20,263 nucleotides of DNA from a virus. Position 1 is the first letter of the stretch. Every line of letters starts with the position of its first letter. Both the position numbers and the translations under genes were made by a program. Positions 1 to 7,021 of the stretch are shown here, one piece after another. The notes under the pieces are model-generated. The model was not told the DNA's origin and did not search any database. It saw nothing but the letters and a program-made list of their open reading frames with translations. The stretch lies in IMG/VR virus record IMGVR_UViG_3300010149_000244, positions 1-20,263 of that record. One strand, given 5' to 3'.

Positions 1-1479
1 ATGAATGCGTTTATCCAAGAAATGGATAGCAAAATGGCGGCAAAGTCATTCAAGTACTTCTTTACAGAAATACTGGGCTTTCATTACAGTCATCACCATG
101 AATCATGGGAAACAGGACTAAACGAACACCGTTACTACTGTGTTAAAGCAAGTCGGGACCACGGTAAATCCACTTTGTTTATGGCCTATGCTCTTTGGAT
201 AGCCGCATTCAAACCGGGAACACACATCATGATTTTTTCTCACTCCCTTGAACAGACACTTGAACACATGCGATTTATCCGCAATAACATTGAGAGTGCT
301 GACATTTTGCGACACCTAAAGCCCGAAGGTGGGCGACCGTGGGCTAAGTCTTACTTTGAGTTCACCAACGGTAGCCGTCTAATGGCTAAGTCGGTTGGTG
401 GTGCAACTCGTGGTTTCCACCCCGATGTGGTAGTATGCGACGATATTCTTTGGGGTACAACTGGTGGAGAACTACAGCGAGCCGCTGACTGGTTCTACGG
501 TGTTTTACTCCCTGTTCTGCACCACTCATCTCGTTTGATGATGGTAGGTACACCGTTCAGTTACAACGATTTGTACGCCGAATTGGAAGAAAAAGAAACA
601 TTCCGTGTCGAGACATACCCTGCAATTGACGGTGAAGGTAACGCTCTTTGGCCGGAACGGTGGAATCTCGAAGCACTTGAACAACGGCGTATGTCAATGC
701 CCGCTATCCAATTCAGCCGTGAATACCTGTGTGAACCTATTCACGATGTTGCGAGTATGTTCCCCGCTACTATTCTCAATGAGGCTCGTAACACAGATTT
801 GGTATTACTCGATAGGGCTGATACCGAGTATGATGAAGAGGGTAATCCCGCTGGCGTATTCGGTCAACACTTTATCGGATGGGACACAGCAATCGCTTCG
901 GATAAGAACGCTGACTACACAGCCATGCTTGTTTTGCGTACACCGCCCGGTGAGAATGTAAAACAAATTGTTGGCATAGTTCACGAGAAGGGACTTGGTG
1001 GTTTGGCACAGAAAAAACACATTCTTACTCTCAACAGTCGTTTTCAGCCGGATTTAATTGAACTTGAAGGTAACAATTTTCAGCGAATGTTTGCCGCTGA
1101 ACTTCAAGACATGAGAGGGGATATTCCTATTCGCACCTTTATGACAACTCGCCAGCGCAAAGAAAGCATGTTCATGTCTTTGCTTATGGCGTTTGAACAA
1201 GGACAAATCCAATTACCATATGGTGATGAGCGAAGTCGTACATTTACACATAAATTAGAAGAAGAACTCAACCGATTCGGTATGCAAAAAAATGGGCGAC
1301 TTGAATCGGTGGGAACGCACGATGACTTGGCAATGGCACTTGCTTTAGCGAACTGGGGAACGAAAGAGTTCAAAGGTTCAGTACAACTACTCGATGATAT
1401 ACTACCCGGATTGGATGAGTATATCGGCGGAAAAACACACAGAAACAAAGGAACTGGCGACGGATGGTTAATACCATGA
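1..1479 (+). CDS. terL: Terminase large subunit (packaging ATPase and nuclease)
   Basis: This is the DNA-packaging motor: an ATPase that drives DNA through the portal into the prohead, fused to a nuclease that cuts the concatemer. The 492 residues match usual TerL length. Walker A is S51-R-D-H-G-K-S-T58 with K56 as the ATP-binding lysine. Walker B is the hydrophobic run before C146-D147-D148, with Asp in the place of the usual catalytic Glu. The C-terminal RNase H-fold nuclease shows G293-W-D295-T, then a second acidic cluster L352-I-E-L-E356-G-N, and finally H440-D441-D442. These three acidic patches are the typical metal ligands. The ATG is the first base of the window, so upstream sequence cannot be checked and a longer N-terminus is possible, although length and motif positions look complete. 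No small terminase gene is recognisable downstream; it may lie to the left. The call is secure. Confidence 0.95.
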   Translation: MNAFIQEMDSKMAAKSFKYFFTEILGFHYSHHHESWETGLNEHRYYCVKASRDHGKSTLFMAYALWIAAFKPGTHIMIFSHSLEQTLEHMRFIRNNIESADILRHLKPEGGRPWAKSYFEFTNGSRLMAKSVGGATRGFHPDVVVCDDILWGTTGGELQRAADWFYGVLLPVLHHSSRLMMVGTPFSYNDLYAELEEKETFRVETYPAIDGEGNALWPERWNLEALEQRRMSMPAIQFSREYLCEPIHDVASMFPATILNEARNTDLVLLDRADTEYDEEGNPAGVFGQHFIGWDTAIASDKNADYTAMLVLRTPPGENVKQIVGIVHEKGLGGLAQKKHILTLNSRFQPDLIELEGNNFQRMFAAELQDMRGDIPIRTFMTTRQRKESMFMSLLMAFEQGQIQLPYGDERSRTFTHKLEEELNRFGMQKNGRLESVGTHDDLAMALALANWGTKEFKGSVQLLDDILPGLDEYIGGKTHRNKGTGDGWLIP

Positions 1480-1509
1480 TTTATCCGTTTAATGAATGGG
1501 GATTTTAAA

Positions 1510-1833
1510 ATGAAAGAAGACGATAAAAAGAAAAAGAAAGGTATGGTTGTTGTAATTGCACTTGGTGGTAAGCCGCCTAAGTCACCGGAACACACCGCTG
1601 ACCCCGATGAAAAGAAAAAAATGGATGATGCTTGGCGATTTTTGAAAGCATATTACACCGAAGAACAAGTGGCTGAAATGGAAAATATGTCACCCGAAGA
1701 CGCATGGAATCGTAAAAATGAAATAACTATGGATAGGAACGATAAATGCATGGGTTGTAATAAAACACTTAATTTAGGCGACCTTGAATACGGTGCTTGT
1801 TTAGAATGTAAAACATCTACAAGCGGTAGGTGA
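1510..1833 (+). CDS. Small Lys-rich protein with C-terminal zinc ribbon
   Basis: This is an unrecognised protein of 107 residues. A basic, acidic and Lys-rich N-terminus is followed by a short hydrophobic strand (about residues 12-19), then a helical, charged middle. A four-Cys ribbon lies at the C-terminus: C80-x2-C83-x13-C97-x2-C100. That is a plausible single zinc site for nucleic-acid or protein binding, but no function is shown. I chose the ATG at 1510 because a GGGGAT ribosome-binding site lies about 8 bases before it. An in-frame ATG at 1492 has no such signal. The gene follows the terminase by 30 bases and abuts the next small gene. It is the first of four tiny genes between terminase and the homing-endonuclease protein. 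Confidence 0.75.
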   Translation: MKEDDKKKKKGMVVVIALGGKPPKSPEHTADPDEKKKMDDAWRFLKAYYTEEQVAEMENMSPEDAWNRKNEITMDRNDKCMGCNKTLNLGDLEYGACLECKTSTSGR

Positions 1834-1838
1834 ATGAT

Positions 1839-2033
1839 ATGAGTTGCGATTGCGGTCACTGTGTAGGCATGGATAGTGCCTTTGATTTTTTAGAAAAGAA
1901 ACTATGCCCTGCCGGTAAAGCGGCGGCTAAGAAAAAGTTCGATGTTTACCCATCAGCGTATGCTAATGGATGGGCTGTTCAATACTGCCGTGGTAAGTTT
2001 AAAGGAAAAAAGAAAGGGGGTAAGAAAAAATGA
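1839..2033 (+). CDS. Small basic protein with YPSAYAN motif
   Basis: This protein of 64 residues starts with a Cys-rich stretch (C-x-C-x2-C), has a helical middle, a central F-D-V-Y-P-S-A-Y-A-N motif and a Lys/Gly-rich tail. The YPSAYAN motif recurs, from my memory of the families, in tiny proteins of marine phages and large eukaryotic viruses of unknown function. The ATG at 1839 is chosen because AGGTGA, which contains the TGA of the preceding gene, sits about 5 bases upstream. A GTG at 1830 in the same frame lacks that spacing. Its stop overlaps the start of the next gene. The basic tail suggests nucleic-acid binding, but this is only inference. Confidence 0.75.
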   Translation: MSCDCGHCVGMDSAFDFLEKKLCPAGKAAAKKKFDVYPSAYANGWAVQYCRGKFKGKKKGGKKK

Positions 2034-2191
2034 AACTTAAGAAACCCTCTTGCTGTTGCGGTGGTACAAAGAAAACACCCTGCGTTTGCATGATAGAAGG
2101 AAACCAATGTTCCGCTTCTTCTCCGAAGTGTCCCTGTTACGCTCTTATTGACAAACAAAAAGACATTAAGAAAATGGTCGGTGTTCTTTGA
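2030..2191 (+). CDS. Tiny Cys-rich protein
   Basis: A 53-residue reading frame fills the space between its neighbours exactly. The ATG overlaps the previous TGA by four bases (ATGA), and the next ATG follows its TGA directly. It has eight cysteines (8, 9, 10, 18, 20, 27, 34 and 36) in the first 36 residues, arranged as CCC, C-x-C, C and C-x-C. The rest is a Lys-rich helix. A G-rich ribosome-binding site (AGGGGGTAAG) lies about 7 bases before the ATG. The Cys pattern could bind one or two metal ions or form disulfides. I do not recognise a family. The tight packing and codon-like composition support a real gene despite its length. Confidence 0.65.
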   Translation: MKLKKPSCCCGGTKKTPCVCMIEGNQCSASSPKCPCYALIDKQKDIKKMVGVL

Positions 2192-2512
2192 ATGACACGC
2201 TGTTCTTGCTGTCATGATGTTCTTATTGTAAAGAACTTGAATCGCTGGTTCAAAGAAAAGTGGGTAGATGTATCACGCAAGAACAAAGACGGTAAGCATC
2301 CACCATGCGGGCGTTCTAAAGCAAGTAAATCAAGCAAAGGCTATCCTAAGTGTAGGCCAAGTGTCAAAGTCAGTGGTAAAACGCCAAAGACCAGCGGCTC
2401 AATGTCCGAGGGTCAAAAGCGAGCCGCTACAAAACGCAAGCGAGCCAAAAAGCAAGGCGTAGGTGGTAAGCCTACAATAGTCAAGAGTGTTTTGGTGGTA
2501 AGGACTAAATGA
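2192..2512 (+). CDS. Small basic viral protein, DUF5872-like
   Basis: This protein of 106 residues opens with C-S-C-C, then L-N-R-W-F-K-E-K-W-V-D-V-S-R, followed by P-P-C-G-R-S and G-Y-P-K-C-R-P-S, and ends with a Lys/Arg-rich tail containing S-E-G-Q-K-R-A-A. This W-F-K-E-W-V-D / C-G-R / Y-P-K-C-R-P layout matches, from memory, a family of small proteins of unknown function found in phages and giant algal viruses (I believe DUF5872). The strong positive charge fits DNA or RNA binding or a packaged protein. Its ATG directly follows the stop of the preceding small gene. The ribosome-binding site is weak (GGTCGGTG), so translational coupling is likely. The family match is fairly confident; the role is unknown. 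Confidence 0.8.
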   Translation: MTRCSCCHDVLIVKNLNRWFKEKWVDVSRKNKDGKHPPCGRSKASKSSKGYPKCRPSVKVSGKTPKTSGSMSEGQKRAATKRKRAKKQGVGGKPTIVKSVLVVRTK

Positions 2513-2533
2513 TAGGACAATGAGGTAGTCAAT

Positions 2534-3832
2534 ATGTGGGGTAGTGCAATCGTTGGGGATGTGTATGATGCACCTGCTATTGTTGGTGATGACTTCACTA
2601 AAAGTGTGTACAACACTCTCACTCAACATCCCGATTATGTGCATAAGTCTGTACCGGTCAAAAAAGAATCAAGTTTATTTTTTAATGAAGAGATAAAATC
2701 ATATAACTTTCCCAAAAATGGTGATGGTTGGCTTGAGTCAACATACGGTAAAAACGCAGATTCTATAATTCGTATGTGTCGTAAAATGCGAAGAAACGAC
2801 AAAAGTAATCGAGATATGATTGATGCTATTATTGATGATGTGAGAACCATAAAAGCAATGGAGGTTGAAGCAACAATTAACAATTTATCATGGAGTGATG
2901 GACTACATGACACTATTCGCTACATGGGGTTAAACGACCGTTCATTAAAATCACTGCGAAAGTTTGGAGAGTCGAGAAGCACAGGACTTCAACAGGCTTG
3001 TCAAATGTTCTTGAAAGCCACATCTGTTCTTTCTATGTTAAATGAAATGGATGATTGGGGTGTAGAAGAACAAGAAAATTGGGTTGATGCTATGCAGATG
3101 CGTAAGGATGCTCAAAAAATGTGGCGTGGAACTTTACATCAAATTGATTCTATTTCAAAAGACGATAAAACAACATTAGAGTTTGTTTCAAAACAATTGG
3201 ATGAAAACGGTGAATTGAATAGTCGTGAAATTGTTCGTCGAGGTGTAGGTGTTCTACACAAGTCCGTTACGCCCAGTAAAGTCGGTATGTTGATAAAAAT
3301 GTACGGTGAAGAATTAGACATATACCGAGGGCATAGTCGTGGCATGTTTGTAAAAATGGGTACAAACGGTTTGATTATCAAAGACATTTGGGCTTATGCG
3401 GCAGGTTTTCTTGATGCTGATGGTAGTATATTTATCAGTGAAAGAGGTGAACCAAGAGCGACATTTGTAGCAACTGGTGATAGAGGTAAAGACCAATGCG
3501 AAAGTTTGCATAAAGCACTTGGATGTGGTCGTTTAGTCCTTAATCAAAAAATACATAAAAATAGTAACCGAAGTCTTCACCGTCTTGTTTTTCAATCAAA
3601 AGACGATTTACGCCAATTACTCAAAGGTATTCTACCACACTTACAAATGAAATCGCTACAGGCAAAGGCTGTTTTGACATTCATTGATTCAAAAGACAAG
3701 TTGAGAAAAGACGAATTACATAAACTCGTAACCTTCAATAATTGGAAAGATGATAAAAAGAAGGCCGACAACCTCTTGTCTAAGTGGGGCTTGGATGCTG
3801 ATACCATAGGTGGATTTGCGGAGGGATTGTAA
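2534..3832 (+). CDS. Protein with C-terminal LAGLIDADG homing-endonuclease domain
   Basis: This protein of 432 residues has two parts. Residues 1 to about 280 are mostly helical, charged and unrecognised. Residues 287 to about 400 carry one LAGLIDADG motif, A290-G-F-L-D-A-D296-G-S, followed by the expected strand and basic-residue pattern. D296 corresponds to the metal-binding acid. A single motif means the enzyme would act as a homodimer cutting a pseudo-palindromic site. Such domains drive copying of their own gene into unoccupied alleles, but here it is fused to a longer protein and sits in frame between terminase and portal. The start at 2534 follows TGAGGTAG by about 6 bases. The stop overlaps the portal ATG (TAATG). 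The N-terminal part may be an older structural or packaging protein that acquired the endonuclease, or a DNA-targeting region. Endonuclease domain: confident. Activity: unproven. Confidence 0.8.
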   Translation: MWGSAIVGDVYDAPAIVGDDFTKSVYNTLTQHPDYVHKSVPVKKESSLFFNEEIKSYNFPKNGDGWLESTYGKNADSIIRMCRKMRRNDKSNRDMIDAIIDDVRTIKAMEVEATINNLSWSDGLHDTIRYMGLNDRSLKSLRKFGESRSTGLQQACQMFLKATSVLSMLNEMDDWGVEEQENWVDAMQMRKDAQKMWRGTLHQIDSISKDDKTTLEFVSKQLDENGELNSREIVRRGVGVLHKSVTPSKVGMLIKMYGEELDIYRGHSRGMFVKMGTNGLIIKDIWAYAAGFLDADGSIFISERGEPRATFVATGDRGKDQCESLHKALGCGRLVLNQKIHKNSNRSLHRLVFQSKDDLRQLLKGILPHLQMKSLQAKAVLTFIDSKDKLRKDELHKLVTFNNWKDDKKKADNLLSKWGLDADTIGGFAEGL

Positions 3833-5607
3833 TGGCAGACGATGATAGTAGAATAAGTAGATTTTTAGGCGCACTTGGGAAACCATTCAAGCGTAAGCAA
3901 TCCCCAACTCCTACCATGCCACTTTGGACAAGTGGTATTCAAGAACCAGTTATGGCGCAAGGAATTACCATACCTGCTTTGTATGCTGTAAGCACAGAAT
4001 GTTTGATTCTAAGAACTGTACTTTCAAAAATACGACAAGAGATGTTCCGAAGAGGACATTATTTTGAAAAGCGTTTTCATAAAAAATGTAACGATTGCGG
4101 TGAAGAATACCAACATGATGTTGAGTCTTGTACTACATGTGGCGGGCAAGTGCGTGACCCCGACCATGATGAATTAACTTATGTGAAATGGTTACTCAAT
4201 CAAGAAAACAGTATGGAACAAGCGTTTATTCATATTCTAAATGAAATTGAAAATGACCTTAATATTGTTGATGATGCGTTCTTAATTTTAGTCAAAGAGT
4301 ATTATATTGACCCCGAATCGAAAGAAGTAGCGTTTTTCCGTGTTAAAGAACTTATTCGTGGCGACCCTATTTTCATGCGTATTGTCGCTGACAAGCGTGG
4401 TGTTCGTGGTGGGCGATACAAAGTCTGTCGAATCCATAGGGACCAAGTTAAGACACATGCAGAAAGTGATACCTGTGAAGTATGCGGTAGCGATTTACAT
4501 GATGTTCATTATGTCAATATGGCCGGTAGTGGTAAAACACAGTATTTCATTGAAGGTGAAGTGCTTCACTTGAGTAAATACAATCCGTCTAAACTCTATG
4601 GTCGTTCACCTGTCAATACAATGTGGCGACAAGCAATGACACTTACAGCAATGGACAACTACATGTACACTTCTTATCAAAAGCGAAGAATGCCAAAAGG
4701 TATTATTTCAGTTACGACTGATAACCTTGAGTCAATGAAATCGTTTTGGAAGTCTGTTGATGAAAAAATGGAGCGTGACCCGCATTACATTCCAAAGGTT
4801 GGTATTGAAAGTCAAACAGGCCGTGGTGGTGTCAATTGGATTAAGTTTATGGACACCTTAGAAGAGATGCAATATATCGCTGTTCGTGATGAAATACGCA
4901 ATCGCATCGCCGCTTACTTTGGTGTGTCAAGCGTCTTTATGGTTGACAGTGGTAAATCCGGTGGTTTGAGTAATGAAGGTATGCAAATACTTGTTACAAA
5001 TCGTGCTGTTGAGTTTGGACAAAAAACTTACACCGAAGTTTTGTTTCCTAAAATGCTGAAACAAATGGGTGTTCACGATTGGAAACTCACACTTTATCCA
5101 AATGAAGAAGAAGACGAAATCACTCGACTACGCCGTGATGAACAAGAACTCAATGTTGCACAGCGTATGACACAACTTGGATTCACTGCTGATTTAATTG
5201 ATGGTGAATCAAGTAGCGATATTCGATTCGTCTATCGTAAACCTCCACCTCAACCAGCCGCACCTCCGGGCGGCGCACCACCTCCGGGCGGCGCACCACC
5301 TCCTATGATGCCACCGGGCGGCGGTATGCCACCGCCTATGATGGGTGGCGGTATGCCAATGGGTGGCGCACCCATGATGAGAGGTATGCCTCCGGGTATG
5401 CCAATGGGTGGTATGCCAATGCCACCACCTCAACCGGGTGGACAGGGTATGGGACTTCGTAATAGAGGGCCAGCCGCACCTCAACGCCGTACATCGGCTG
5501 GTAGTGGCTCTCCTGTAACAAGTGTACAACAAAGAGGGCCACAGCCCTCAATAGGACAACAAAATAGTAACGCTCTCATGAATGCAAGAAACTTCAAGGG
5601 TGCATAA
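3832..5607 (+). CDS. Portal protein with two zinc ribbons
   Basis: The portal forms the dodecameric ring at one capsid vertex through which the terminase pumps DNA and to which neck proteins attach. The 591 residues, the position two genes after the terminase and before the protease and capsid genes, and the core with S-K-L-Y-G-R-S-P and repeated helices after it fit the family. Two zinc sites are inserted in the N-terminal half: C86-x2-C89-x10-C100-x2-C103, and C199-x2-H202-x12-C215-x2-C218. Such ribbons are unusual in bacterial phage portals. Residues about 471-542 form a low-complexity Pro/Gly/Met-rich tail made partly by an 18-base tandem duplication. The start overlaps the preceding stop (TAATG) and has GGAGGG upstream. 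The portal call rests on context and overall pattern; a database profile search would settle it. Confidence 0.85.
   Translation: MADDDSRISRFLGALGKPFKRKQSPTPTMPLWTSGIQEPVMAQGITIPALYAVSTECLILRTVLSKIRQEMFRRGHYFEKRFHKKCNDCGEEYQHDVESCTTCGGQVRDPDHDELTYVKWLLNQENSMEQAFIHILNEIENDLNIVDDAFLILVKEYYIDPESKEVAFFRVKELIRGDPIFMRIVADKRGVRGGRYKVCRIHRDQVKTHAESDTCEVCGSDLHDVHYVNMAGSGKTQYFIEGEVLHLSKYNPSKLYGRSPVNTMWRQAMTLTAMDNYMYTSYQKRRMPKGIISVTTDNLESMKSFWKSVDEKMERDPHYIPKVGIESQTGRGGVNWIKFMDTLEEMQYIAVRDEIRNRIAAYFGVSSVFMVDSGKSGGLSNEGMQILVTNRAVEFGQKTYTEVLFPKMLKQMGVHDWKLTLYPNEEEDEITRLRRDEQELNVAQRMTQLGFTADLIDGESSSDIRFVYRKPPPQPAAPPGGAPPPGGAPPPMMPPGGGMPPPMMGGGMPMGGAPMMRGMPPGMPMGGMPMPPPQPGGQGMGLRNRGPAAPQRRTSAGSGSPVTSVQQRGPQPSIGQQNSNALMNARNFKGA
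5263..5298 (+). repeat. 18-base tandem duplication in portal tail
   Basis: Two identical copies of CCTCCGGGCGGCGCACCA lie head to tail (5263-5280 and 5281-5298), each encoding P-P-G-G-A-P. Shorter degenerate copies (GGTATGCC, CCACCG and similar) continue to about 5455. The segment is far more G+C-rich than its surroundings. It likely arose by replication slippage and varies in length between relatives. Confidence 0.9.
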
Positions 5608-5650
5608 AGACTCTTAAAGAGCGACAACATGGGATAAGGCAGGGCTGAAT

Positions 5651-6007
5651 ATGGATTTAATCAAAATGGACCCAATGGCAAGAAAAATGGAAGAACACCA
5701 AAAAGCGTTTATCACCGCACTGACAACCGGTGATGCTAATTTGGCAAAACAACATTTGAATGAAGTACGCAAAGTTGCAGACTACCTTTCCGAAGACTTG
5801 TCTGCCGCTATTGCTAAATCGGAAAGTGGACTTTCACAAGGTCCAAACGACATTTACGCAGGTGGCGCACCAGTTATGAAGTTCGACAACCGACCTGCTT
5901 CGGCTCAATCTCTTCAAGGACAGCGACTACAAGGCTCAACTCGTACAGGTGTTAAACCTTCAAACTATACTCGTGTAACTGGTACTTTTGGCCGTTACCA
6001 ACAATGA
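5651..6007 (+). CDS. Small helical protein after portal
   Basis: This protein of 118 residues is not recognised. The first half (about residues 5-58) is strongly helical and charged. The second half is Gly/Ser/Gln-rich and probably disordered, ending T-G-T-F-G-R-Y-Q-Q. It follows the portal by 43 bases. An AGGGCTGA ribosome-binding site precedes the ATG at 5651. Its own TGA is the first three bases of the TGAGGTG signal serving the next gene, so the two are likely translated in tandem. Position suggests a minor head component or assembly factor, but nothing in the sequence proves it. Confidence 0.8.
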   Translation: MDLIKMDPMARKMEEHQKAFITALTTGDANLAKQHLNEVRKVADYLSEDLSAAIAKSESGLSQGPNDIYAGGAPVMKFDNRPASAQSLQGQRLQGSTRTGVKPSNYTRVTGTFGRYQQ

Positions 6008-6017
6008 GGTGTTTATT

Positions 6018-6353
6018 ATGACTGAACAATCGGATGCGGAACGATTGATGGGTGTCCTTATTACTAAAATGGAAAGCATGGATAATGACCTTGATTCACT
6101 CAAGAGAGAAAACATGCGCCTTCAAAAAATGATTTCAAACCCAACTAAAATGCTTAAAAAAATGGGATTAGTCAAAGCAACTACCCCGCTTACAGAAAAT
6201 GTCATGAACGATGCATTCCGAAATGACATGACTGATGATTCAATAATGAAAGGGGTAAACTCTTCTGTTCCCCAAACTAATGAAGAGTTCCATAACATGT
6301 CGTGGGAGGATATTCACGAAATGGCTCTATCAGCAAAAGAGAATGAGGTGTAA
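6018..6353 (+). CDS. Small coiled-coil protein with scaffold-like C-terminal peptide
   Basis: This protein has 111 residues. An N-terminal heptad-like helix (about residues 3-45, rich in Met, Leu, Lys and Glu) should form a coiled coil. The C-terminus carries V-P-Q-T then N93-M-S-W-E-D-I-H-E-M-A, closely matching the last segment of the protease/scaffold protein (N-M-S-W-D-E-V-H-N-L-A), including the preceding V-P-x-T. In both proteins the peptide lies 20 or fewer residues from the end. In several tailed viruses the scaffold C-terminus binds the capsid protein, so this protein may also be recruited to the prohead. The ATG at 6018 is preceded by TGAGGTG with 6 bases spacing; longer readings from 5988 overlap the preceding gene. 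No family recognised. Confidence 0.8.
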   Translation: MTEQSDAERLMGVLITKMESMDNDLDSLKRENMRLQKMISNPTKMLKKMGLVKATTPLTENVMNDAFRNDMTDDSIMKGVNSSVPQTNEEFHNMSWEDIHEMALSAKENEV

Positions 6354-6355
6354 AC

Positions 6356-6829
6356 ATGAAGCCACGATTTGAACCAATAAGTTACGAAGTTAAACAAATG
6401 CTTGAAAAAGCAGAACGACTAAACAATCGTATAGAATTACTTGAAAAAGCAAAGTGTGATTGTGGTAAAGAGCCATGTAAATGTAAAGACTGTCCTAAAT
6501 GTGGTTCTAAAATGAACAAAATGGGTTGCATGAAAATGGGCTGTGGTGGTAAAATGGAAAAGGCTGACCCTTTGGCTGACCCAAAACCACTTCCAAAAGA
6601 AAAAATCACTGATGTAAACCCACACATGGTTACTGAATCCGGTGGACAAACAAAAACTGCTTACTATACTACCAACGGTAACACCATTGAATATGAGGAT
6701 GGTAAACCAAAGCGAGATAAACATGACAAGAAAGTTGACTTAAGTAAACTCGGTGGCCGCATGAATCCTCATGCTGGTACTGGTGCTGAAAGAGAAGACA
6801 CAGAAGGCGGAACTGAACGAAAGTATTGA
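6356..6829 (+). CDS. Cys-cluster protein with disordered C-terminus
   Basis: This protein of 157 residues starts with a helical segment (about 8-33), followed by eight cysteines in thirty residues (34, 36, 41, 43, 46, 49, 58 and 63) in C-x-C, C-x-C, C-x2-C and spaced single patterns, interspersed with Lys and Met. The remainder is polar and Pro/Gly-rich. The cluster could hold two metal ions, resembling a zinc knuckle or metallothionein-like site, but the exact topology is unclear. The ATG follows GAGGTG by 5 bases. Its TGA forms the beginning of TGAGGTG for the next gene. Located between portal and the giant protein; function unknown. Confidence 0.8.
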   Translation: MKPRFEPISYEVKQMLEKAERLNNRIELLEKAKCDCGKEPCKCKDCPKCGSKMNKMGCMKMGCGGKMEKADPLADPKPLPKEKITDVNPHMVTESGGQTKTAYYTTNGNTIEYEDGKPKRDKHDKKVDLSKLGGRMNPHAGTGAEREDTEGGTERKY

Positions 6830-6838
6830 GGTGGTTAC

Positions 6839-7009
6839 ATGACAAAGGTAGCCATTAAGAAAGCAAATCCAAGTTCCTCGATGCGTGAAGAGAGTGAAAG
6901 TGGCGCACCTATCGCTTGTCGCACATGTGGGGCTAATGCTCGTGAGGGTTGCAAATTGTATGACGGAATGGATATTTTTGCTTGTCCAAAGTTTCAACCG
7001 CTATCATAA
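6839..7009 (+). CDS. Tiny zinc-ribbon-like protein
   Basis: This is a 56-residue protein. The N-terminal half is polar. The C-terminal half has four cysteines, C27-x2-C30-x7-C38-x10-C49, with F and P near the last one, a compact single-zinc arrangement. The start is well supported: TGAGGTG (containing the upstream stop) lies 5 bases before the ATG. The gene fills the interval before the giant protein, whose ribosome-binding site GGCGGTGA begins immediately after this gene's TAA. I do not recognise a family. Confidence 0.75.
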   Translation: MTKVAIKKANPSSSMREESESGAPIACRTCGANAREGCKLYDGMDIFACPKFQPLS

Positions 7010-7021
7010 GGCGGTGAAAAT

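Noticed and set aside
605-961. 118-codon open frame overlapping the terminase in another frame
   Set aside because: It lies wholly inside the terminase gene, has no ribosome-binding site and no recognisable motif.
2879-2905. N-L-S-W-S-D-G-L-H in the endonuclease-fusion protein as a third copy of the NMSW peptide
   Set aside because: It is internal, spacing to His differs by one, and flanking residues do not match; chance is likely.
5209-5551. Long minus-strand open frames opposite the portal tail
   Set aside because: They mirror the repetitive Pro/Gly-rich coding sequence, have odd His/Trp composition and no ribosome-binding site.
5611-5621. CTCTTAAAGAG hairpin after the portal gene as a terminator
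   Set aside because: The stem is only five pairs with almost no loop and no T-run follows; downstream genes continue in the same direction.
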